A DNA stretch of 6,916 nt from CAWDPQ01 sp049642465 (GTDB taxonomy: Bacteria; Acidobacteriota; Vicinamibacteria; Vicinamibacterales; 2-12-FULL-66-21), in contig JBAROV010000188.1 in the NCBI GenBank assembly GCA_049642465.1, forward strand, positions 1 to 6,916. Reading direction: 5' to 3'. Shown in pieces: positions 1 to 5,894 of this stretch. Within the stretch, counting starts at the first letter, position 1; each line of letters opens with the position of its first letter. The position numbers were made by a program, and so were the translations under genes. The notes below the pieces were generated by a model. That model made no database searches. It saw only the letters and a program-made list of their open reading frames with translations, and was not told the origin of the DNA.

Positions 1-3000
1 ACGCATCGGTCACCGACGTCGGCCGTCCCGACGTGTCGTACGCGATCGTGGTCGCGTGGGAGAGCGGATCGGTGACGCTGGTGAGCTGGTGGTAGGTCGA
101 GTCGTACGTGGCGCTCGTCGTGACCGCGTCGCTCGTGCCGTACAGGCGCGTCACGCTGGTCAGGTTGCCATTCGTGTCATAGCCGAACCGCGTCACGCGG
201 CTGAGCGGATCCGTGATCGACTCGAGGATCGGCGTCCCCGACACTAACGTAAACGTCGTCGTCTGCTGAATCGACTCGCCCACCGCATCGATGATCGTCG
301 TTGGCCGCTGGCTCGAGAACGACACCCGACGGGTATAGCCGCGCGGGTTCGTCACCTCGGTCTGCGTGATCTGCCCACCGCTGGTCGTGTACGCGAAGTC
401 GTAGACGCCCGTGTCCGCCTGTGTCTGGTCGTCCACGCGTCCCGACGCGTCGTACGTATTCGTGAGATAGGTAATGTTCCGGGGGTCCTTGATCGTCAGC
501 ATCCGATGCGACGTATCGTACGTAAACTCCGTCACGCCACTCTTCGCATCGGTCACCTTCCAGAGTCGCCCGCTGCCGTCGTAGGTGTAGCCGACGGTCC
601 GGCCGGCACTATCGGCAATCTGCGTCACGCGGTCTGAGCCGTCGGTCGTGAAGATCAGCGTCCGGCCATTTGGCGAGTTGATGCGCGTGATCTGAATGCC
701 GCTGCGCTCGATCGTGATCTGATTGCCGAACCGATCGCGAATGCCCACCAGACGGGCCCCGCAGGTCGCCAGCGAGCAGAACTGATAGACGGTACCGTCT
801 CTGAGCGTCAGGTTCCAGCCTGGGCGTGATGTCGTCCACGTGATCACCGATTTGTAGAAGGCGCCGCGCGTGCCCGTCCCATCGAAGATCGCTAAGGTGT
901 AGTCGGTGCCTGGATTGCGCCGGGTGTAATGAATGGCGCCGCCATTCGGCATCACCAGGTCGGCATAGCTCTCGAGATAATCGCCAACGAGCACCAGGTC
1001 GTAGGCATGCGACGCGCCAATCCCGAACGCCCGCGACGTGGCATCGTTGGTGCGGTACGTCCGCTTCATCACGAGCGGGAGGACATCCGGCAGCAGCAGA
1101 TCGGTCTTGTCGTACTGGAACAGGCCCGTGCCCAGATCGACCGGGTCACCGCCGCCGAAGAACCAATCCCAGAGGGGGCCGAGGGAGGGCAACCATGACG
1201 GCGACGCCAGTTGGAGACAGTTCGAACTCCCGCTGCCACTGCCCGATCCCCCCGACCCACCGGAGCCACCTCCACCGGATCCGCCCGAACCGGACCCGGA
1301 ATCCGATGAGGAGAGGCGGACGATGCGCTGGCCGTCGGCACTGACGGTGGCACGGTCGTAAATCGCCCACCCGCGCCGGTGTGCATCGTAGGTCCAGAGA
1401 TCGACCGCGGATCCCGGGGGAAGCCCCGTGGTGTTGGGATACGTGATCGTGACGCGGGCTCCCGTCGGTCCTTCGATCCCTGCGCCGTGCGTCTGCATCG
1501 TGAAGAAGGCGAGCGGCTTGACGCCGGGTGGCACCGGCACCGGCGCGCGGTCCGCCGGGAGCGGGGTGATCGTCAGCGACTCCAGCAATCGCCCGTCGCG
1601 GCCGCGCAACGCCACGCCGGCGCCCACTTCGACCTCGAGGCCCGGCACGCGCGACGTCCTGGCGCGACGCACATTTCGCCCCGCGAGCGGCGTGCGCGTC
1701 GCCTGATCGATCGGCGTCAGCCAGACGACATGCGAGAGGACATTGGTGCGGCCGCTCGCGATGTCCACCTGGATTTCGTGCATGCCGTAGTCGCGCGCCG
1801 ATGGTCCGGCGGCGTGCGCGTGCACCAGCATGACCTGCGTGCCGGCGGCGAGCGGTGACACGAGGAAGCGACCGGTTTCATCGGTCTGCGCGCTCGCCCG
1901 ACCGAGCTGAATCGTGACGCCCTTCAGCGGCCGCCCCGCCACGCTCAGCACCTGACCGGCCAGCGCGGTGACGCCATCTGCCGCCTGCAGCGGGGCCAGC
2001 GATTGCAGCGGAGAGGCACTCAGCCCCGTTTTCCAGTTAGTGCTATCCGGCATCCAGATCGGCTCCCCGTCGGCTGTCGCGGCCGAGAGGTCGGGTGCCC
2101 GCTCCGTCGAGAACGTGACGGCCACGTTGTTCCCGGCCGTAATCTGATAGGTGCTGTCGTAGGTCAACGCAGTCAGCGGACGCACGAAGACGAGCCGTCC
2201 GCCTTCCGCTGGCACCGTCAGGCTCGCGAGGCGCCCGTCGCGTCCGATGATGCTGATCCCCCCGAGTTGTCGCGCGTCGACCGGTGCCGAGAACCGCAGC
2301 GCTATCCGCGCATCCACCGCCACGTCGGTGCTCCCGTCGACCGGCAACGACCCGGCGAGCTCGGCGCGATTCGGAACCTGAATCTCGGACTCCGCGCGCG
2401 TCTGGAACGCGTCGACGCTCGGATCGAATACGTCGACCACCGTCGGCCTCAGCCCCGCCCGGTCGAAGCCGCCGGAAATGGCGACCGTGCCATCCCCACG
2501 CAGGGTTGCCGTGTGATCGCGGCGCGGATTGCTCAAGAGCGTCTTCGTCGATACAACGGTGCCCGTCTCCGGATTCCACAGCTCGGCGTCGTCCAGGAGA
2601 TCGCCGTCACTGCCCCCGGCGATGAGTACGCGCCCGTCCGTCAGGAGCGTCGCGCTGTGACGAGCTCGCGGTGTGAGGTTGGGAATGGAGATCGTCTGAA
2701 ACGTCTGGAGCGCGGGATCGAAGATCTCTGCCGACCCCAGCGCGCGGCCCCGCGCGTCGATCCCGCCGACGATCAACACGCGCCCATCGGGAAGTATGGT
2801 GGACGTATGCCACGCGCGACCCTGCGTGAGCCCGCGCGCCAGCGGCGTCATGGCGCCGGTCCGCGGATCCTGAATCCGGGCGACCTCGGGCGTCGTCTCA
2901 CCGCCCGTGACGAGCAGCCGCCCGTCCGACAAGACGGTGATGGCTTGTCCCGTGCTGGCGGCGTCATGCCGTGCCGCGGGTGCTTGCTGCTTGGCTGCGG

Positions 3001-3079
3001 GCACGACCGCGCCCGAGAGGGACAGTGTGCTGACGACAACCGCGTGGATCAGGATGGCTGAACGAAGTGGTGGGCGCAT
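1..3079 (-). CDS. Secreted RHS/YD-repeat giant protein with N-terminal Kelch propeller; 3' part lies outside the window
   Basis: The frame is open from ATG at 3079-3077 to the window edge (1026 codons, no stop seen), so only the N-terminal part is present. Domains in order: signal peptide, residues 1 to about 28 (basic start, core ILIHAVVVSTLSLSGA); Kelch/galactose-oxidase-like repeats, about 45-225, with recurring DGRLLVTGG, DGRVLIVGG, DGRVLIAGG and DGTVAISGG strands; a Big_5/SbsA-like Ig domain, about 240-325 (PVDGSTDVAVDARIALRFS); a carboxypeptidase-regulatory-like domain, about 371-422 (LAGQVLSVAGRPLKG, ETGRF); a region I do not recognise, about 430-589; a Gly/Ser linker, 590-619; a DUF6531-type RHS entry domain, about 640-720 (DPVDLGTGLFQYDKTDLLLP); then YD repeats such as GYTYDGSGRLWKVTDA and AYDTSGRPTSVTDA to the edge. 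GGAG at 3089-3086 lies 6 nt before the ATG and supports this start. Known RHS proteins form a hollow YD-repeat shell and often end in a variable, sometimes toxic, domain; any such tip would lie beyond base 1. The gene follows the 3142-4815 gene by 62 bp, probably in one operon. Export is inferred from the signal peptide; the function is unknown. Confidence 0.9.
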   Translation of the reverse strand, partial: MRPPLRSAILIHAVVVSTLSLSGAVVPAAKQQAPAARHDAASTGQAITVLSDGRLLVTGGETTPEVARIQDPRTGAMTPLARGLTQGRAWHTSTILPDGRVLIVGGIDARGRALGSAEIFDPALQTFQTISIPNLTPRARHSATLLTDGRVLIAGGSDGDLLDDAELWNPETGTVVSTKTLLSNPRRDHTATLRGDGTVAISGGFDRAGLRPTVVDVFDPSVDAFQTRAESEIQVPNRAELAGSLPVDGSTDVAVDARIALRFSAPVDARQLGGISIIGRDGRLASLTVPAEGGRLVFVRPLTALTYDSTYQITAGNNVAVTFSTERAPDLSAATADGEPIWMPDSTNWKTGLSASPLQSLAPLQAADGVTALAGQVLSVAGRPLKGVTIQLGRASAQTDETGRFLVSPLAAGTQVMLVHAHAAGPSARDYGMHEIQVDIASGRTNVLSHVVWLTPIDQATRTPLAGRNVRRARTSRVPGLEVEVGAGVALRGRDGRLLESLTITPLPADRAPVPVPPGVKPLAFFTMQTHGAGIEGPTGARVTITYPNTTGLPPGSAVDLWTYDAHRRGWAIYDRATVSADGQRIVRLSSSDSGSGSGGSGGGGSGGSGGSGSGSGSSNCLQLASPSWLPSLGPLWDWFFGGGDPVDLGTGLFQYDKTDLLLPDVLPLVMKRTYRTNDATSRAFGIGASHAYDLVLVGDYLESYADLVMPNGGAIHYTRRNPGTDYTLAIFDGTGTRGAFYKSVITWTTSRPGWNLTLRDGTVYQFCSLATCGARLVGIRDRFGNQITIERSGIQITRINSPNGRTLIFTTDGSDRVTQIADSAGRTVGYTYDGSGRLWKVTDAKSGVTEFTYDTSHRMLTIKDPRNITYLTNTYDASGRVDDQTQADTGVYDFAYTTSGGQITQTEVTNPRGYTRRVSFSSQRPTTIIDAVGESIQQTTTFTLVSGTPILESITDPLSRVTRFGYDTNGNLTSVTRLYGTSDAVTTSATYDSTYHQLTSVTDPLSHATTIAYDTSGRPTSVTDA
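1223..1312 (-). repeat. Low-complexity Gly/Ser linker within the RHS protein
   Basis: Thirty consecutive codons (residues 590-619) encode only Ser and Gly apart from a single Asp, in patterns such as SGSGSGGSGGGGSGGSGG. The codons are mixed (TCC, TCG, AGT, GGT, GGA, GGG), so this is not a simple DNA slippage repeat. It separates the Kelch/Ig part from the DUF6531/YD part and is probably a flexible tether. A single Cys follows the linker (Asn-Cys-Leu-Gln). Confidence 0.85.
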
Positions 3080-3141
3080 GGGTCTCTCCAGCCGGATTCG
3101 ATCGTTGGAATCTCAGTGCGTCAGTGCATGCGGTGTGGGGT

Positions 3142-4815
3142 TCAGGGATTCGTCACACGGACTTTGATCGGCCCACTGCCTGCGTTCGTCGGGTCGATGA
3201 GCACGGTGTACGTGTCGGTGGTGGGCAAGGTCTGCGTCGCCAGGTTGAACCCCGACAGGATTGACGTGGAGGACGTCAGGACCGTGCCGTCGGCCTTCTT
3301 CAGCTTCACCGTGACGCTGCCGATCTTGTTGTCCGTGATACGCACAGTCACCTGCTGCGAGGCGCTGCCACTGAACGTGTAGACGGCGTTCTGCCCTGGC
3401 GTATCGAGCGAGAGTGACGTCGCTGGATCATTGACGGTCAGCGTGCCGCTCAGATCGGCGGGCACGTCATAGAGCTTCAGGGTCAGGCTGCCGGTGTTGG
3501 CGCCGGTGGGATCGACGCGCACCTTGTGCGTGTCCGTGCTTCCGAGGGTCGCGGGCTCGATGAACGTCGCCACCGCGCCGCTCACGGTGGAGGCGAGCGT
3601 GCTCCCGTTTGGATTCAGCAGTGACACGTTCGCGGCCACGCCGGCCGAGACACTCAGGCTCATGCGATGCGCCGACGTGCCGCTGTACGTATATTCCGCA
3701 TTGCGGCCTGGTTCCGATGCGCCAATCGTCAGGTTGACGGCGGTCCCGTCCGTCTGAATGGTGCCGCTGATGTCCGCGGGAATGGCGTACGGCGTGACGG
3801 TCGTCGTACCGGTGGCGGTTCCAGTTGGGTCGACGAGGATCGCGTACGTGCCGGTCAGCGGCACGATCTGCGGCTCCATCAGGGTCGTCAAGGCACCCAC
3901 CGACACAGTGGAGGCCAACACAGCGTCCGGTCGATAAAGGGATACGCTGCTGATTGGACCGGGCACGAGCTTGATGCTGATCCGCTGCCCGGCGGTCGCG
4001 TCGAAGATCAGCAACCCAACTTTTGCCGACGTCGTGATCGCCACCGAGCCGGAGGAGCCCGTCGTCGTGCGTCCGGTGTATTGCACGTCGCTGGCCGTGA
4101 ACGGTGGCGGCACGACGAAGAAATCCGATGTGCTCGTCGCCGTCCCTGCCGGCGTCGTCACGCTGAAGTGGCCAGATGCCGTCTTGATCGGCACGCTCGT
4201 GGTCAGGCTGGTCGAGCTGCCGCTCGTCGTGACCGCGCGAGTCGCATTCAGGGAGAGGCGATTGTTCGCCATGGTGGCTTCGAAATTCGTCCCGCTCACG
4301 GCCACGGATGTCCCGATGACCCCGATGGACGGCGTAAAACTCGAAATCGTGGGCGTCGCCACGGCCGACGTCACCTGAAAGTTCGAACTACTGCTCACGG
4401 ATCCGAGTGGAGTGGTGACCCCAATCGCGCCCGTCGTGGCCCCGCTCGGCACGCTGGTCGTAATGCTGGTCGTCGTGGAGGATGTGACCGACGCGGCGGT
4501 GCCGTTGAAGGTAACCGAGTTCTGGCTGGCCGTGGCGCTGAACCCGATTCCGTAGAGCGTCACGACAGTTCCGATGGGGGCGCCATTAGGCGTGAACTCG
4601 AAAATCGCAACCGACCCAGTGCTGTGCCGGACGATCGAGAGCAGATTGCCAACGGCGTCGTACTGGTAGACGGCCGCATCCCCGTTCGTATCGATCACGC
4701 CTACCAGGCGGCCGAGCTCGTCGTAGACATAGCGAATGGGACTCTGTGCGGTCAGGGTGGTCGCGAACGTTAGTACTCCGAGTACGAGCAGCACGGGGCG
4801 AACGGCGCGAGCCAT
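3142..4815 (-). CDS. Secreted protein with one YD unit, two IPT/TIG-like domains and three tandem C-terminal beta domains
   Basis: A complete 557-residue protein. The start at 4815 is supported by GAGG at 4824-4821, 5 nt upstream; it ends in TGA at 3144-3142. Residues 1-24 look like a signal peptide (core VLLVLGVLTFATTLTAQS). Residues 28-63 hold an isolated YD-repeat pair (RYVYDELGRLVGVID, then YQYDAVGNLLSIVR) of the kind found in RHS shells. Residues 72-150 and 155-235 are two IPT/TIG-like Ig folds (FTPNGAPIGTVVTLYGIGFS; FTPSIGVIGTSVAVSGTNF). Residues of about 240-557 are three tandem modules of about 100 residues resembling bacterial pre-peptidase C-terminal (PPC) beta domains, with echoes such as VDPTGTATG, VDPTGANTG and IDPTNAGSG. 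No catalytic motif is visible. The gene lies directly upstream of the RHS giant (62 bp gap, same strand), suggesting co-expression. A role as an adhesin, scaffold or partner of the RHS protein is inference. The domain assignments are by eye; the TIG call is firmer than the PPC call. Confidence 0.88.
   Translation of the reverse strand: MARAVRPVLLVLGVLTFATTLTAQSPIRYVYDELGRLVGVIDTNGDAAVYQYDAVGNLLSIVRHSTGSVAIFEFTPNGAPIGTVVTLYGIGFSATASQNSVTFNGTAASVTSSTTTSITTSVPSGATTGAIGVTTPLGSVSSSSNFQVTSAVATPTISSFTPSIGVIGTSVAVSGTNFEATMANNRLSLNATRAVTTSGSSTSLTTSVPIKTASGHFSVTTPAGTATSTSDFFVVPPPFTASDVQYTGRTTTGSSGSVAITTSAKVGLLIFDATAGQRISIKLVPGPISSVSLYRPDAVLASTVSVGALTTLMEPQIVPLTGTYAILVDPTGTATGTTTVTPYAIPADISGTIQTDGTAVNLTIGASEPGRNAEYTYSGTSAHRMSLSVSAGVAANVSLLNPNGSTLASTVSGAVATFIEPATLGSTDTHKVRVDPTGANTGSLTLKLYDVPADLSGTLTVNDPATSLSLDTPGQNAVYTFSGSASQQVTVRITDNKIGSVTVKLKKADGTVLTSSTSILSGFNLATQTLPTTDTYTVLIDPTNAGSGPIKVRVTNP
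3145..4098 (-). repeat. Three tandem modules of about 105 residues in the C-terminal half of the TIG protein
   Basis: Approximate modules are residues 240-346, 347-453 and 454-557. Each contains a Y-T-Y/F-S-G-like or similar strand, an S-V/N-V-S/K-L strand, a middle leucine-rich turn (LMEPQIVPLTGTY, IEPATLGSTDTH, LATQTLPTTDTY) and a DPT(G/N) turn near the end. Modules 1 and 2 end in near-identical junctions, AIPADISGTI and DVPADLSGTL, which points to internal duplication. The divergence is large enough that the repetition shows at protein level rather than as DNA repeats. Confidence 0.7.
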
Positions 4816-4920
4816 AGCGACCTCGCAGCGAGAGTTAGGTCAATTGCCGGCTTCGAAACCTCTCGATGGCCGGGATGCCTTGTGTGAAATGGGTCGCATT
4901 CTCCGCGTGCCGGGTACCGA

Positions 4921-4946
4921 AAGCAATTCCGCAGCGGAGCTTTTTT
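4921..4946 (+). terminator. Possible terminator-like hairpin in the leader of the AraC-type gene
   Basis: AAGC (4921-4924) pairs with GCTT (4939-4942), and TCCG (4928-4931) with CGGA (4935-4938), leaving an AAT bulge and a CAG loop. More T residues follow to 4946. The shape resembles a weak intrinsic terminator about 36 bp before the chosen start at 4983. It could attenuate the araC-type transcript or be chance; the stem is short and bulged. Confidence 0.3.
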
Positions 4947-4962
4947 CATCGAAAAGTGACCC

Positions 4963-4981
4963 GATTCGGTAGGGACCGATC
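4963..4981 (+). promoter_or_regulatory. Shine-Dalgarno that decides the AraC-type start, inside a small hairpin
   Basis: AGGGA at 4971-4975 lies 7 nt before the ATG at 4983 and is the reason for choosing that start. It sits in the loop of a possible hairpin: GAT (4963-4965) plus CGGT (4967-4970) pairs with ACCG (4975-4978) plus ATC (4979-4981), with one bulged T. This could mildly affect initiation; that is inference. Confidence 0.4.
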
Positions 4982-4982
4982 C

Positions 4983-5717
4983 ATGGAATTGAATTCGAAG
5001 GGCCCAATTCGGCCGGAGTGGATGTACGAGTGGAGATCGATCGGTCAGTCGTTCATCTGCAGAACGTGGAACTCAGAACGAACCGAGTTCGCCGAGGCGT
5101 TCGACTGGCTGTGCGACGCCGTACCGGATGCGCAATCGAGTCAGGAACTCGACGAGATGCACAGCATGCTGAAACTCTTGGCCATTGAGGCCGCGCGCAC
5201 CTTCCATTCGACATACCACACCCGCTTCGGTGGCAAGCGGTGCAGGGACTTCGCCGTCGAGCGCACGCTGGACGCATGGAACGCCGCAACGCTCGATCCT
5301 CGCGGACGCCTTGCGTCGTGGACGGCTGCCTTTCTCTCGGCCTTCAACGGCACGCACCCGCCGTCCCCCTGCGAGCGCGCCGCGGCAATCCTCCGCTCGC
5401 GTTTCAGGACTCCGCCATCCGTCGACGCACTCGCCGCTGCGGTCGGATGCTCGAAGAGCGTGCTGACGCGAAGCTTCCGCCGGTGCTACGGCATGACGCC
5501 CGGCGAATATCTCACACGAGTCCGGTTGTTGTGGTTCACTGACGCCGCAGGGTCACCCCGCAGCTGCGCCGAACTCGCGGCCGATGCGGGGTACCGCAGC
5601 TATCACAACCTGTCCGATGCACTCTGGCGTCACACGGGCCTGACGCCGGGACAGGTTCGGAGCTTGAGCGACGCGCAGCTTCTGGACGTTCGAGCGAAGC
5701 TTGCCGTCGCCGGGTGA
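4983..5717 (+). CDS. AraC-family transcriptional regulator
   Basis: A 244-residue protein ending in TGA at 5715-5717. The C-terminal part (about residues 131-228) is an AraC-type double helix-turn-helix domain. The first HTH is at about 146-170 (SVDALAAAVGCSKSVLTRSF, followed by YGMTPGEYL). The second is at about 194-219 (CAELAADAGYRSYHNLSDAL, followed by HTGLTPGQVRSL). The spacing and the G-M/L-T-P-G/E endings fit the family. The N-terminal 130 residues are Cys- and Trp-containing, probably helical, and not recognisable; no cupin or ligand-binding motif was seen, so the signal sensed is unknown. An in-frame ATG at 4866 would add 39 residues, but that extension looks non-coding and the ATG at 4983 has a better ribosome site. 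A further in-frame Met is at 5022. The gene is divergent from the RHS/TIG operon, and such regulators often control their divergent neighbours; that role is inferred. It converges on rpoC. Confidence 0.85.
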   Translation: MELNSKGPIRPEWMYEWRSIGQSFICRTWNSERTEFAEAFDWLCDAVPDAQSSQELDEMHSMLKLLAIEAARTFHSTYHTRFGGKRCRDFAVERTLDAWNAATLDPRGRLASWTAAFLSAFNGTHPPSPCERAAAILRSRFRTPPSVDALAAAVGCSKSVLTRSFRRCYGMTPGEYLTRVRLLWFTDAAGSPRSCAELAADAGYRSYHNLSDALWRHTGLTPGQVRSLSDAQLLDVRAKLAVAG

Positions 5718-5729
5718 TTCGCTCTAGTC

Positions 5730-5764
5730 AAACAAAAAGGGCGATGATCTTTCGACCACCGCCC
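5730..5764 (-). terminator. Intrinsic terminator for minus-strand (rpoC) transcription
   Basis: Read on the minus strand, GGGCGGTGGTC (5764-5754), loop GAAA, then GATCATCGCCC (5749-5739) make an 11-bp stem with a GNRA-type tetraloop, followed by TTTTTGTTT (5738-5730). Two of the 11 pairs are G-U and form only in minus-strand RNA; on the plus strand they would be A-C mismatches, and no T-run follows there. The structure therefore ends transcripts arriving from rpoC, 131 bp past its stop codon and 12 bp from the end of the convergent AraC-type gene. Confidence 0.8.
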
Positions 5765-5792
5765 ACCTTCGCGCCTTCGGCGCTACGGCGGG
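5762..5792. repeat. Intergenic imperfect palindrome
   Basis: A core stem GCGCC (5771-5775) with loop TTC pairs with GGCGC (5779-5783). It is flanked by partly pairing CCCACC (5762-5767) and GGCGGG (5787-5792). There is no T-run on either side, so it is not a standard terminator. It resembles dispersed REP-like intergenic palindromes; whether it recurs in this genome cannot be seen here. Confidence 0.45.
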
Positions 5793-5834
5793 CAAGCCCC
5801 ACCGTTTGCGCAGAGGCGACTGACTACCAACTGA

Positions 5835-5888
5835 CGACTGACGCGCGTCAGACGGACTAGCGACCAGCGACTGGCGACTGACGCGCGT
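5835..5888. repeat. Direct repeat pair with a 14-bp perfect palindrome
   Basis: The 14-mer CGACTGACGCGCGT occurs at 5835-5848 and again at 5875-5888, exactly 40 bp apart. The first copy overlaps a perfect palindrome, CTGACGCGCGTCAG (5838-5851). The stretch from about 5817 is built of related ACTGAC and GCGAC words, like a degraded tandem repeat. It lies just downstream of the rpoC stop codon. No gene is visible in 5718-5894. Confidence 0.6.
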
Positions 5889-5894
5889 AAGATG

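Larger units (their letters stand above)
4816..4982. promoter_or_regulatory. Divergent intergenic region between the RHS operon and the AraC-type gene
   Basis: This 167-bp region separates the two divergent starts and should hold both promoters. It is less GC-rich than its surroundings, with a run of T at 4941-4946 and GAAAA at 4951-4955. I could not find a convincing -35/-10 pair on either strand. A TTGACC word on the minus strand (4843-4838) is too close to the ATG and has no matching -10. No clear AraC-type half-site repeat was seen. Confidence 0.45.

Noticed and set aside
1..900. DNA-level tandem or CRISPR-like repeats in the YD region
   Set aside because: The periodicity is at protein level (degenerate YD motifs). 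Unit DNA sequences differ, and there is no constant repeat with unique spacers.
2003..3061. Plus-strand open frame of 352 codons
   Set aside because: It lies antisense to the Kelch/Ig part of the RHS gene. Its product is arginine-rich low-information text without domains, and it is explained by high GC.
3667..4773. Plus-strand open frame of 368 codons
   Set aside because: It is antisense to the TIG/PPC-like gene, whose own frame shows a signal peptide and recognisable domains. The plus-strand product is a typical Arg/Gly/Asp-rich shadow.
4866..4982. N-terminal extension of the AraC-type protein from the in-frame ATG at 4866
   Set aside because: The 39 extra residues show no family resemblance, the region overlaps likely promoter DNA and a terminator-like hairpin, and ATG 4983 has AGGGA at good spacing.
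5771..5783. Terminator for the plus-strand AraC-type gene
   Set aside because: The hairpin has no following T-run on the plus strand, so it is listed only as a palindrome.
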